NCBI GenBank assembly: GCA_947084935.1
Contig: CAMTUH010000011.1
Span: forward strand, 17,769-81,768
Reading direction: 5' to 3'
Origin: CAMTUH01 sp947084935
GTDB taxonomy: Bacteria; Pseudomonadota; Gammaproteobacteria; Coxiellales; Coxiellaceae
DNA length: 64,000 nucleotides
Shown here: positions 52,407 to 61,160 of the stretch, one piece after another
Position numbering within the stretch: the first letter of the stretch is position 1
How the letters are laid out: each line of letters starts with the position of its first letter
Notes under the pieces: model-generated
Told to the model about the DNA's origin: nothing
The model's database searches: none
What the model saw: only the letters and a program-made list of their open reading frames with translations
Translations under genes and position numbers: made by a program

Positions 52407-54092
52407 GTGAAATTAACTGGGGCACAAGCCTGCATCAACGCGCTTCTCAAGGAGGGGGTGAACCTCGTGTTCGGTTATCCGGGCGGCGCGATCATGCCCA
52501 TTTATGATGCGCTTTACGGCGTAAAAGACAAACTCCACCATGTTTTAGTGCGCCATGAACAAGGAGCAGCCCATGCTGCAGTCGGTTACGCCCGGGCTGG
52601 AGAGAAAGTCGGCGTATGTATCACTACCTCAGGCCCTGGAGCAACAAACTTAGTGACGGGTATAGCAGACGCTATGCTGGACTCTGTTCCCTTGGTGTGT
52701 ATCACAGGACAAGTTCCTGAATATCTTTTAGGAACCGATGCGTTTCAAGAGGCCGATATCGTAGGGATAACCGTACCCATTACGAAATGGAATTACCAGA
52801 TCACATCCGCATCAGAAATATTCGATATCATTGCTAAAGCGTTTACAGTGGCCAGAAGTGGAAGACCGGGCCCCGTACTAATCGACATCACCAAAAATGC
52901 TCAACTTGAAGTGGTTGACTATGATGAAAGCAGTAAAAAAACTCCTTATTGTCCGCACGTCCATCCGCCACTCGATCGCACCCTCGTCCAAGAAGCCGCT
53001 GAGTTATTAAATAACGCCAAACGCCCCCTGGTGTTGGCCGGACAAGGTGTCACTCTGGCGCGAGCGGAAAATGAACTATTACAACTCGCCGAAAGAGCGG
53101 ACTTACCCGTTGCAGCCACCTTACTCGGACTCTCATGCTTTCCATCAAAACACCGATTATTTGTGGGGATGCTGGGGATGCATGGAAATTATGCTCCCAA
53201 TATATTAAGCAATGAAGCCGATGTCGTGTTGGCGGTGGGCATGCGCTTTGACAATAGAGTGACCGGCAAACTGTTGGGTTATTTAAGTAATGCAAAAATT
53301 ATCCACATAGAAATTGATCCGGCTGAAATAAATAAAAACGTGCGCGTGGATATTGCTTTAAATACCGACGCGAAATTAGGTTTATCGGCTTTATTATCTT
53401 TTTTAAAAAGCGCAACCCACGCGGCTTGGCATGCAGAATTTAAACGTGCTCATGATGAAGAAAAAAAACGAGTGATCGAAAAAGACATCCACCCCCAAGA
53501 AGGGAAAATTAAAATGGCTGAATTTGTACACGTGCTGTCAGAAAAAACCCGGGGAGAAGCTTTATTGGTGACCGACGTGGGTCAGCACCAAATGATCGCT
53601 GCGAGATATTATCAATTTACGAGATCGAGGTCTCATGTCACCTCGGGCGGCTTAGGTACCATGGGATTTTCATTGCCCGCTGCAATCGGCGCGAAATTTG
53701 CGAAAAACGATCGCACGATTATATCGATTTCTGGGGATGGTGGTTTCCAAATGAATATTCAAGAATTGGGCGTGATAGCACAGGAGAAATTACCGGTCAA
53801 ATTGGTCATATTAAATAATGGTTTTTTAGGCATGGTACGACAATGGCAAGAATTCTTTTTTGAAAAACATTATTCATTTGTTGAATTGTTAAATCCTGAT
53901 TTTATCGCAATTGCGAAAGCCTACGGCATACCCGGTGAAAGGGTGGCTCAACGCGAAAATTTATTAACCGCTATAGATACGATGCTCGCCGCGGAAACAG
54001 CGTATTTGCTCGAGGTGCTCGTCGAGAAAGAAGGCAATGTTTTCCCGATGGTGCCAGCAGGCCGATCCATTCGCGATGTACGGTTGTTTTAG
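52407..54092 (+). CDS. ilvB: Acetolactate synthase, large catalytic subunit
   Basis: This ThDP enzyme is the first common step of valine and isoleucine synthesis. The 561 residues show the catalytic Glu in VRHEQGAAHAAVGYARA (about 47), the central domain VLAVGMRFDNRVTG, and the ThDP motif GDGGFQMNIQEL with the LNNGFLGMVRQWQ segment. The GTG start at 52407 follows TGGGGGA. It is the first gene of ilvB-ilvN-ilvC. ilvD and ilvE are not in the window. Confidence 0.95.
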   Translation: MKLTGAQACINALLKEGVNLVFGYPGGAIMPIYDALYGVKDKLHHVLVRHEQGAAHAAVGYARAGEKVGVCITTSGPGATNLVTGIADAMLDSVPLVCITGQVPEYLLGTDAFQEADIVGITVPITKWNYQITSASEIFDIIAKAFTVARSGRPGPVLIDITKNAQLEVVDYDESSKKTPYCPHVHPPLDRTLVQEAAELLNNAKRPLVLAGQGVTLARAENELLQLAERADLPVAATLLGLSCFPSKHRLFVGMLGMHGNYAPNILSNEADVVLAVGMRFDNRVTGKLLGYLSNAKIIHIEIDPAEINKNVRVDIALNTDAKLGLSALLSFLKSATHAAWHAEFKRAHDEEKKRVIEKDIHPQEGKIKMAEFVHVLSEKTRGEALLVTDVGQHQMIAARYYQFTRSRSHVTSGGLGTMGFSLPAAIGAKFAKNDRTIISISGDGGFQMNIQELGVIAQEKLPVKLVILNNGFLGMVRQWQEFFFEKHYSFVELLNPDFIAIAKAYGIPGERVAQRENLLTAIDTMLAAETAYLLEVLVEKEGNVFPMVPAGRSIRDVRLF

Positions 54093-54102
54093 AGAACGGA
54101 AT

Positions 54103-54363
54103 ATGAGGAATTTATATTCGATATCCATGACCACAGAAAATACGCTGCGTGTATTACAGCGCACTGCTTCCGTATTTTCGCGAAATCGGGTGAATATCGA
54201 ACAGCTTAATGTCTTCGAAACAGATACGAAAGGAATATCATTTTTTAATATTGTTATTTATGCGGAAGAAAAATTAGTGGAGAGAGTCGTAAAACAACTG
54301 GCGAAAATTGTTGAACTTCGTGAAATTCACGTCCATAAGTCAACCAGCCTGAAATTTGAATAA
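54103..54363 (+). CDS. ilvN: Acetolactate synthase small regulatory subunit (single ACT domain)
   Basis: This 86-residue protein is one ACT domain: LRVLQRTASVFSRNRVNIEQLNV, then ISFFNIVIYAEEKLVERVVKQLAKIVEL. IlvH proteins have about 160 residues, so this resembles the short IlvN or IlvM type. It would bind IlvB and set valine feedback. The gap to ilvB is 10 bp and the gap to ilvC is 31 bp. Confidence 0.85.
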   Translation: MRNLYSISMTTENTLRVLQRTASVFSRNRVNIEQLNVFETDTKGISFFNIVIYAEEKLVERVVKQLAKIVELREIHVHKSTSLKFE

Positions 54364-54394
54364 GCTTTGCTTTCAAAGATGCAGAGGAGACGTC

Positions 54395-55441
54395 ATGGCA
54401 AAAATAAAATTCGGTACGACAGAAGAAACCGTTACTACGCGAGAAGAATTCCCGTTGGAACACGCAAAAAAAGTGCTTGAGAATGAGGTGATTGCCATAC
54501 TGGGTTATGGCATACAAGGACCCGCGCAGGCTTTAAATTTACGTGATAATGGATTTACCGTCATCGTTGGCCAACGTGAATCCTCCGCTTCTTGGAAGCG
54601 TGCACTCAACGACGGCTGGATTCCCGGAAAAAATCTCTTCTCGTTGGAAGAAGCTTGTGAAAAAGGCACCTTTCTCTGTTTTCTTCTCTCTGATGCGGGA
54701 CAAATGCAACAATGGGAAATGATTAAACCACACTTAACCTCTGGAAAGACGTTGTTGTTTTCTCATGGATTTGCAGTCACCTATTCCGACAGAACGGGCG
54801 TCGTACCGCCGAAAAGCCTGGATGTTGTTTTAGTCGCACCAAAAGGTTCTGGTCGAAGTGTCCGGCAATTTTTCTTAGAAAATAAAGGAATCAATGCAAG
54901 TTATGCCGTATATCAAGACGCCAGTGGTCATGCTAAAACTAAAACACTGGCTTATGGCGTTGGCATAGGCTCTGGATACTTGTTTGAAACAACATTTAAA
55001 AATGAAGTTTATAGTGATTTAACGGGTGAACGCGGCGTGTTGATGGGTGCTTTAGCGGGATTATTTGAAGCGCAATATCAGGTATTGAGAGAAAACGGTC
55101 ATTCACCAAGCGAGGCATTCAATGAAACCGTTGAAGAATTAACGCAAAGTTTGATGCCGCTAGTCGCCGAGCAAGGTATGGAATGGATGTATCAGAACTG
55201 CTCTACTACGGCGCAACGTGGAGCATTGGACTGGATGTCTCGGTTTAAGAGCGCAACGTTGCCGATCTTTCAGGAGCTGTATCGTGAGGTACAGAATGGG
55301 AATGAAGCGCAACGTGTCATTGATAAAAATAGTGATCCTGATTATAGAGCACACCTTCAACAAGAACTGAATGAACTAAAAAATAAAGAAATTTGGCGGG
55401 TAGGCAAGGTGGTGCGAAGTCTGCGCCCCAACAACCATTAA
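54395..55441 (+). CDS. ilvC: Ketol-acid reductoisomerase, Bacteroidetes/eukaryote-like form
   Basis: IlvC isomerises and reduces acetolactate. The NADPH motif GYGIQGPAQALNLRDNGFTV, LVAPKGSGRSVRQFFLE, GIGSGYLFETTFKNEVYSDL, and SEAFNETVEELTQSLMPLVAE are clear. The MAKIKFGTTEETVTTREEFPL start, the QRESSASW segment, and the 348-residue length differ from standard gammaproteobacterial IlvC (about 330 or 490 aa). They recall forms known from Bacteroidetes and mitochondria. The ATG at 54395 has GGAG upstream. Confidence 0.92.
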   Translation: MAKIKFGTTEETVTTREEFPLEHAKKVLENEVIAILGYGIQGPAQALNLRDNGFTVIVGQRESSASWKRALNDGWIPGKNLFSLEEACEKGTFLCFLLSDAGQMQQWEMIKPHLTSGKTLLFSHGFAVTYSDRTGVVPPKSLDVVLVAPKGSGRSVRQFFLENKGINASYAVYQDASGHAKTKTLAYGVGIGSGYLFETTFKNEVYSDLTGERGVLMGALAGLFEAQYQVLRENGHSPSEAFNETVEELTQSLMPLVAEQGMEWMYQNCSTTAQRGALDWMSRFKSATLPIFQELYREVQNGNEAQRVIDKNSDPDYRAHLQQELNELKNKEIWRVGKVVRSLRPNNH

Positions 55442-55453
55442 TCCCTCCTTTCC

Positions 55454-56020
55454 TCACGTCACCGGTAAGGTCACGCCTCGCTGCCCCTGGTATTTCCCGC
55501 CGCGGTCTTTATAAGAAACTTCGCAGATCTCATCGGATTCCAAGAACAGCATCTGCGCCACGCCTTCGTTGGCATAAATCTTCGCGGGTAAATTCGTGGT
55601 ATTTGAAAATTCTAGGGTCACGTGCCCCTCCCATTCCGGTTCGAGCGGGGTCACGTTTACGATAATTCCACAGCGCGCGTACGTCGATTTCCCCAAACAA
55701 ATCGTTAATACGTTACGGGGAATTTTAAAATATTCAACTGTACGCGCCAACACAAAAGAATTCGGTGGTATGATGCATACATCCGCGCGCACATCAATAA
55801 AACTGTTGGGGTCGAAATTTTTCGGGTCCACAATCGCCGAATTAATATTGGTAAATATTTTAAATTCGTTGGCGCAGCGCACGTCGTATCCATAACTCGA
55901 CGTGCCGTACGAAATCACTTTACCCGATTCGTTGCAGCGAACTTGCGTGTGCTCAAAAGGAGAAATGAGATTATGCTGTTCGGCCATGCGGCGTATCCAC
56001 TTATCAGACTTGATCGACAT
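55454..56020 (-). CDS. dcd: dCTP deaminase
   Basis: Dcd deaminates dCTP to dUTP for thymidylate synthesis. The core GKSTYARCGIIVNVTPLEPEWEGHVTLEFSNTT carries the catalytic Glu, and SYGTSSYGYDVR marks the phosphate site. The protein has 188 residues from ATG 56020, which follows GGGGGAG. It is convergent with ilvC with a 12-bp gap. Confidence 0.96.
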   Translation of the reverse strand: MSIKSDKWIRRMAEQHNLISPFEHTQVRCNESGKVISYGTSSYGYDVRCANEFKIFTNINSAIVDPKNFDPNSFIDVRADVCIIPPNSFVLARTVEYFKIPRNVLTICLGKSTYARCGIIVNVTPLEPEWEGHVTLEFSNTTNLPAKIYANEGVAQMLFLESDEICEVSYKDRGGKYQGQRGVTLPVT

Positions 56021-56031
56021 AATGCTCCCCC

Positions 56032-56892
56032 TCATTCAACCACAATTTTTGGAAATTTAGCGCCGTAATTAATCGGCTGCACGGACAATCGATCGAGCAA
56101 AGCACGCGCGATATTCCGATACCGTTCGGCGACATCACCATTCGGCTCAGAAATCACGATGGGTGCTCCCTCATCGGACGTTTTGCGAATGGAAGAATTC
56201 AGCGGTAATTTCCCCAACAGAGGAACGTCGTATCGCTTAGCGAGACCCGCTCCGCCGCCTTCCCCAAAAATAGCTTCCTCGTGCCGACAATGCGCGCAAA
56301 CATACGTCGCCATGTTTTCAATAATGCCCAAAACGGTTATGTTCAATTTACAAAACATATCAATGGCTTTTCGCGCATCTAATAAAGACACCGCTTGCGG
56401 AGTCGTCACAATAACGGCACCGACCAAGGGCACCTTTTTCGCCAGCGTCAGCGGAATATCACCCGTGCCCGGCGGCAAATCGATGATTAAATAATCGAGC
56501 GCTTCCCAAACCGTATCATTCAACATCTGCTGAACCGCTTGGCTGATCATCGGTCCCCGCCAAATCATGGGCGCGTCCTCAACGAGATACCCAATCGACA
56601 TTGATTGAATCCCGTGTTTTTTGATGGGTTTGATTTTTTTATTCGGCAACAGCTCGGGCTTCTCATTGACCCCTAACAGTAAAGGCTGATTGGGGCCGTA
56701 TACATCGGCATCCAAAATCCCCACCTGCGCGCCGTCGGCCGCTAACGCCACCGCCAGATTCACCGCAGTAGTCGACTTCCCAACCCCTCCTTTCCCGGAA
56801 CCCACGGCGATAATATTTTTCACCCCCGGAATTCCCGCCTGACCCAGCTGGGTAGCACGCGCAAAAACTCTATCTTGGCCCGTCGTTTTCAT
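56032..56892 (-). CDS. apbC: Mrp/ApbC-family iron-sulfur carrier ATPase
   Basis: This ParA-like P-loop ATPase binds and delivers Fe-S clusters. It has the deviant Walker A GSGKGGVGKSTT (about 31), LDADVYGPNQPLLLG, IIDLPPGTGDIPLTL, and the cluster-binding pair CAHC near residue 200. The 286 residues lack the N-terminal MIP18 (DUF59) domain of full-length Mrp (about 360 aa). It lies upstream of dcd. Confidence 0.93.
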   Translation of the reverse strand: MKTTGQDRVFARATQLGQAGIPGVKNIIAVGSGKGGVGKSTTAVNLAVALAADGAQVGILDADVYGPNQPLLLGVNEKPELLPNKKIKPIKKHGIQSMSIGYLVEDAPMIWRGPMISQAVQQMLNDTVWEALDYLIIDLPPGTGDIPLTLAKKVPLVGAVIVTTPQAVSLLDARKAIDMFCKLNITVLGIIENMATYVCAHCRHEEAIFGEGGGAGLAKRYDVPLLGKLPLNSSIRKTSDEGAPIVISEPNGDVAERYRNIARALLDRLSVQPINYGAKFPKIVVE

Positions 56893-56950
56893 AAGCAAGG
56901 TATTGTACGCTGGACCAGCAGGTCATGCACCCTGACTTTTTTCATTCCCT

Positions 56951-57520
56951 TTAGGTACTGCCGTAGGAGACTGTATTATTGCCTTGAGCGTTCGAATCAT
57001 TATCCTGTCGAGCATCGCTATTATCGTCGAGTAGATGCCGAGCCTCTGGATTTTCCCTCCGTGACATAAATGAGTGGTATAATTCCCCCCATCGATCATT
57101 CACATCGCTCACTACCGTACGAAGCGGTAAACACCTGCGTGAGAGACAATAGGAGACTTGCAAGACAAACAACAGGCCAAGTAAGTCATAACGAAAGCCT
57201 GTGCACCCCTCATCACTACTATTCCTGCTACATGGCATAGCTATTTCCACAACTATTAATACTATTATTAAAAATACTGTTACGGTGGCGGTAGTCTGTA
57301 AGTTACGTACGTTCCACCGACGGTCGAAGCGTCTTTGTGGTGAGTTCAACGCATTGCGGTGTCGCCTGGCCGTATCAAGATGGCTTGCTTGATTTAAAGT
57401 AAGGATAACCTGTCCAGAGGGAGGGGAATCTGGGGAACTGCGTTCATGGTCTTGAGGGTCATGAGGGTCATGAGGAATTTCTCCTTGATTTTGCGAATCT
57501 TCGCTTTCAATCAAGCGCAT
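56951..57520 (-). CDS. Small protein with two membrane segments, unknown function
   Basis: This 189-residue protein has a hydrophilic N-terminus with short repeats (PHDPHDPQDHE). Two hydrophobic segments follow (TATVTVFLIIVLIVVEIAM, about 76-94, and LLGLLFVLQVSYCL, about 113-126) around a Cys-containing loop. The tail is Asp/Asn/Arg-rich (NSDARQDNDSNAQGNN). No family is recognised. It is divergent from the 1146-aa repeat protein. Membrane pairs with hydrophilic tails are seen in some type IV effectors, but this is only a suggestion. Confidence 0.6.
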   Translation of the reverse strand: MRLIESEDSQNQGEIPHDPHDPQDHERSSPDSPPSGQVILTLNQASHLDTARRHRNALNSPQRRFDRRWNVRNLQTTATVTVFLIIVLIVVEIAMPCSRNSSDEGCTGFRYDLLGLLFVLQVSYCLSRRCLPLRTVVSDVNDRWGELYHSFMSRRENPEARHLLDDNSDARQDNDSNAQGNNTVSYGST

Positions 57521-57689
57521 AATTTCTACTCCGGCTCTTGTTGCAAAAACGAAAGGTGATTATAACGAATGAAACTTAATTTCGTATTAAACCCCTTTTA
57601 TTATCTTGCGCATCCCATAAATAATAATTTGTTAAGTTTTCGGTCGTATAATGTCCACCATAACAATAACGACTGGCGGAGCATAGAAT

Positions 57690-60600
57690 ATGAGTCGCAG
57701 AGGTGATATTAACGGTATTTTGGAACCACTTGAACACTGTGATGATCCCACTCAGAGGGAACTCTTAATATCTGGGCTATTTGGCAATAAAAATTCGCTT
57801 TCATCGATTATTACCTCTCCTGAGCAGTTCATCCATCTTGCACTTTCGATTGGATCCGATTATCAGAATCAATTGATTTCTGCTTTGCGCACTCGTAAAG
57901 ATTTATTTCGAGCGGCCATTACTTCCAAAGACGATTTAAACGCATTAACAGATATTTTATCGCCCGAAAATAGAGAAAGCCTCCAGGAGCAATACGGCCG
58001 TATTTATCCGGAACGGCAATTGGTCTGCCCTCCCAAAATAAATCCAGATTTGTCTGCGTGTAAAACGGACACCTGCATAATGTCCGATTTTTTAGAGTGG
58101 GTACTATCCCAAACCAAGTTAGATGAACACACAAAAACCGATATTTTGCGTGTTGTTACCTGCTTTAAATTTATCAAGGCTAACGAAGCATTCATAAAAT
58201 ATGCCATCGCGCACCAAAAAGATCCCGCTATTTACACTTTCCCTAATCGTCATCGCAAATACGGCAGCGACATAGACAAGGGTGTACTTCGCGATTTTAA
58301 CTGGACTTCTTTCCACATTGGCCATTACCAGGAAACCGACAGCGAAAAAGCATGGACTGATTTTTCTGAATCTATCGATCAGTTTGAGCAGGCTATTCTC
58401 TTGGTGACTGAAAAAGGAAAGCGTATGGAATTTGCCAAAAAGCTAAGGTATGACAAAAGCAGTGGCTGTTTAGAAGCGCGTACGCACGATGCGCTGGAAT
58501 TCGCTGCGGCACTCAATGATGTTGAGGTAATTTATTTTGATGATGCGATAAATGACTGCGTGAATACACAAGGTTATTCTACGGTATCGGACATTATCAA
58601 TTATTTTCGTAAGAAGGACTTACTGGGTAAAAAAGCCATACAAAGAACAACTGCTGAAGGCTCTGATCAACGCTCGGATCAAGACATAGAAATTACTGAA
58701 GATTTTATAAAAAACTATCTAAAAGACGTTTTGGATATTACAGAGGAAAATGCGGCTGTCGACGGCGTGGCGATCACTGACCCATTGATTCCATCGACGA
58801 TAAATGCCGAGCAGCGGTTAGCGAATACCGCTGACCCATTGCCCACATTAAATTTGAATAAAAAAGAATGGCTATTACATGCCGCTCGATCTCAACCCAG
58901 TGAAGATCTTGAAACGTTACTGAATAACTCCAGTGCAGACGCAATTAATACAGCATTAGTAGAAACCTCTGGGTTGGATGGGACTGCACTACACGTTGCT
59001 GCTCGGTATCAATCGGGCAAAAGCTTTAAAAAATTACTGGAAATCGCCAGTGTGGAGGCCATTGACACCGCATTAGTGGAATCCATTCGGTTTATAGGTA
59101 CTACTGCCTTCTGCGTTGCCGCGCAGTATCAACCCGAAGCGTTTGAAGACTTACTGAACAAAGCCAGCGCAAAGGCCATTGATAAAGCATTGGTAGAAAG
59201 GCATTCGTTTGTGATTGATAAGAGAACGGCTTTATGGGTCGTCGCTCGGTATCAATCGGAAGCGGCACTTGAAATCTTAGTGAAAAAAGCCAGTGCAGAA
59301 GCTCTTGATAAAGCGTTGACAAGAATTTCTCGGGAACACGGCACTGCTGTAAATGCTGCTGCTCGCTACCAATCGAAAGAAGGCTTTGAAATTTTGTTGA
59401 GCAACGCCAGTGAATGGGCTATTAATGAGGCCTTAATTAATAAAGAGTCTGGACTAGAGGGTGTCTTTACCCTAACTCTCTTGCATCAACCACTCAGCAC
59501 TGTTTTATGGTTGTTAGAGAAAATATATCCCCAAACGTGTCAGATCTTGATCACCCAATTATTACAGTCGCCGCGTTTGCAAGAAACGGATCTGGTGGAA
59601 CTCAGTTTTTTAGGTAAAAAATTGGGGATCCAAGAGAGAATAGCTTGCGCGTTGAATTCGTTTTATCCGTTTTCCTACGGTATTTCCTTTTTTAAAGATT
59701 ACCCTCCTTTTGTCGAAGAATGGCGAACTTTATTGTCAAACGGGAAATTCGATTTGTCTCTAGAAAATATCGAGAAATGCTTATCTGAAATGGACAAGAC
59801 ACCGTTGGCTCAAAAATTTAAAAATACGATACGTGCGTTATTAGCGGGACACTTCCAACACAAGAAAGAGGATGGCATATTTTTTTACTCCCTCAGTGAG
59901 CACCACCAAGGAATGGATCAGGAACCTTTCTTTTTTACTGCACAGGGGACACGCATAGAATTTAGCGATGAGAAAATGGCTGAAATTTTGAAAAAAGAAG
60001 GATACGCCACTCCGTTGGATTATTTACGTTTGCGACGAGAGTGTTCCCTTGCGGAAATACAAGAAACATTAAACCGTTTAAGTCAACATCAAATGCTTTA
60101 TAAAAGTTTAGAAGACACTGAAAACGTTGAGTATCCAGTACTATCTGAACTAACTGATTTAGTGAATGAGCACCGTGCATTCGTAAAAGTAATCGATCCA
60201 AAAAACTGGGATGATTTTAAAAAGCAACTCAGTGATTATAATTATCGACCACAATTACGTCTAGAGAAAGTTCTTTTAGAGTCGTTAGACGATTATTATA
60301 AATTCGTGCACTTAACAAGAGAAATAATACCCTACAAAGAAAAACGTCGTGAGAAAAAAAACTATACCCACACTAAAAAAACTTCGGTAACTTTACTCAC
60401 AAAATTTCAAACCCCGGTATTTGGGCATCATGATTCCAAAAGACTGTTAGTCGGCTTGATGTTTGATCGTACGGACTGCGTGATTAAGGCCATGCTCAAA
60501 CACGACCGAGGAACCTACGCGCACGAATGGATAGACTCAAAAAATCAAATTAAAAAATACAAAGAACGTATGTTCCTATTGAACTTTACCAATTTTAATC

Positions 60601-61130
60601 AGTTCGTGGCGGCCATTGAAGGTCAGCCAGAACTGAACGAAGTCTTAGCGAAAGTGTCGCGCGAAGCGATTCGTGCGGTATTTATCAGTCACAATACTCC
60701 AAACAACATGCGGGTAGCTCAGCAGTATCAAACCGAACTCAAAAAAGAACTAGGGATTAATGTTCCCATTGTTTTTTACGATTTTTCAAATACTCACCGA
60801 ATTTGGTTGGCTCGAGCAGTTGAAGATGATCCTATTCAAGAAAAAATTGCAAAAACGAAACTGCAGAAACTGAAACAAGACATCGAGGATAAAAGCCAGC
60901 AAGAAGGGTGGAACGTAGGTCTATTTGCTGAAATACCAAAAGGTATATTAGAAATTCTGAGATTGATCGAGGAAGCGGAGCAGGAAGTCGGTATATGGAC
61001 TTCAACCGAAAGAAAAATCGCACAGCTTTTGGAGAAAAAAACTTCCTCTACCATACAATGGCTACGAGGGCGTTCTTCCGATACCGTTGAATTTTACAAA
61101 GCCCTGGAGCAGCACTGCCTTGGCGTGTGA
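57690..61130 (+). CDS. Large protein with five ankyrin-like 40-aa repeats, unknown function
   Basis: This 1146-residue protein has no signal. Residues about 393-597 contain five tandem units of 39-41 aa with consensus AARYQS-x-FE-x-LL-x-x-AS-x-AID-x-ALVE followed by GTA, for example GTALHVAARYQS. They resemble ankyrin repeats (TALHxAA) with a longer second helix. The N-terminal 390 residues and C-terminal 550 residues are helical, charged, and match no family I know (for example EAIRAVFISHNTPNNMRV near 1000). GGAG lies 8 nt before ATG 57690, and TATAAT at 57647-57652 may be its promoter. It is a plausible Dot/Icm effector, by inference only. Confidence 0.7.
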   Translation: MSRRGDINGILEPLEHCDDPTQRELLISGLFGNKNSLSSIITSPEQFIHLALSIGSDYQNQLISALRTRKDLFRAAITSKDDLNALTDILSPENRESLQEQYGRIYPERQLVCPPKINPDLSACKTDTCIMSDFLEWVLSQTKLDEHTKTDILRVVTCFKFIKANEAFIKYAIAHQKDPAIYTFPNRHRKYGSDIDKGVLRDFNWTSFHIGHYQETDSEKAWTDFSESIDQFEQAILLVTEKGKRMEFAKKLRYDKSSGCLEARTHDALEFAAALNDVEVIYFDDAINDCVNTQGYSTVSDIINYFRKKDLLGKKAIQRTTAEGSDQRSDQDIEITEDFIKNYLKDVLDITEENAAVDGVAITDPLIPSTINAEQRLANTADPLPTLNLNKKEWLLHAARSQPSEDLETLLNNSSADAINTALVETSGLDGTALHVAARYQSGKSFKKLLEIASVEAIDTALVESIRFIGTTAFCVAAQYQPEAFEDLLNKASAKAIDKALVERHSFVIDKRTALWVVARYQSEAALEILVKKASAEALDKALTRISREHGTAVNAAARYQSKEGFEILLSNASEWAINEALINKESGLEGVFTLTLLHQPLSTVLWLLEKIYPQTCQILITQLLQSPRLQETDLVELSFLGKKLGIQERIACALNSFYPFSYGISFFKDYPPFVEEWRTLLSNGKFDLSLENIEKCLSEMDKTPLAQKFKNTIRALLAGHFQHKKEDGIFFYSLSEHHQGMDQEPFFFTAQGTRIEFSDEKMAEILKKEGYATPLDYLRLRRECSLAEIQETLNRLSQHQMLYKSLEDTENVEYPVLSELTDLVNEHRAFVKVIDPKNWDDFKKQLSDYNYRPQLRLEKVLLESLDDYYKFVHLTREIIPYKEKRREKKNYTHTKKTSVTLLTKFQTPVFGHHDSKRLLVGLMFDRTDCVIKAMLKHDRGTYAHEWIDSKNQIKKYKERMFLLNFTNFNQFVAAIEGQPELNEVLAKVSREAIRAVFISHNTPNNMRVAQQYQTELKKELGINVPIVFYDFSNTHRIWLARAVEDDPIQEKIAKTKLQKLKQDIEDKSQQEGWNVGLFAEIPKGILEILRLIEEAEQEVGIWTSTERKIAQLLEKKTSSTIQWLRGRSSDTVEFYKALEQHCLGV

Positions 61131-61160
61131 CCGCCAAAGATGGTAAAGTGCACACTCCAT

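Noticed and set aside
58000..61130. Classical ankyrin-repeat assignment for the 1146-aa protein
   Set aside because: The repeat period is about 40 residues and the TPLH core is degenerate, so only 'ankyrin-like' can be supported.
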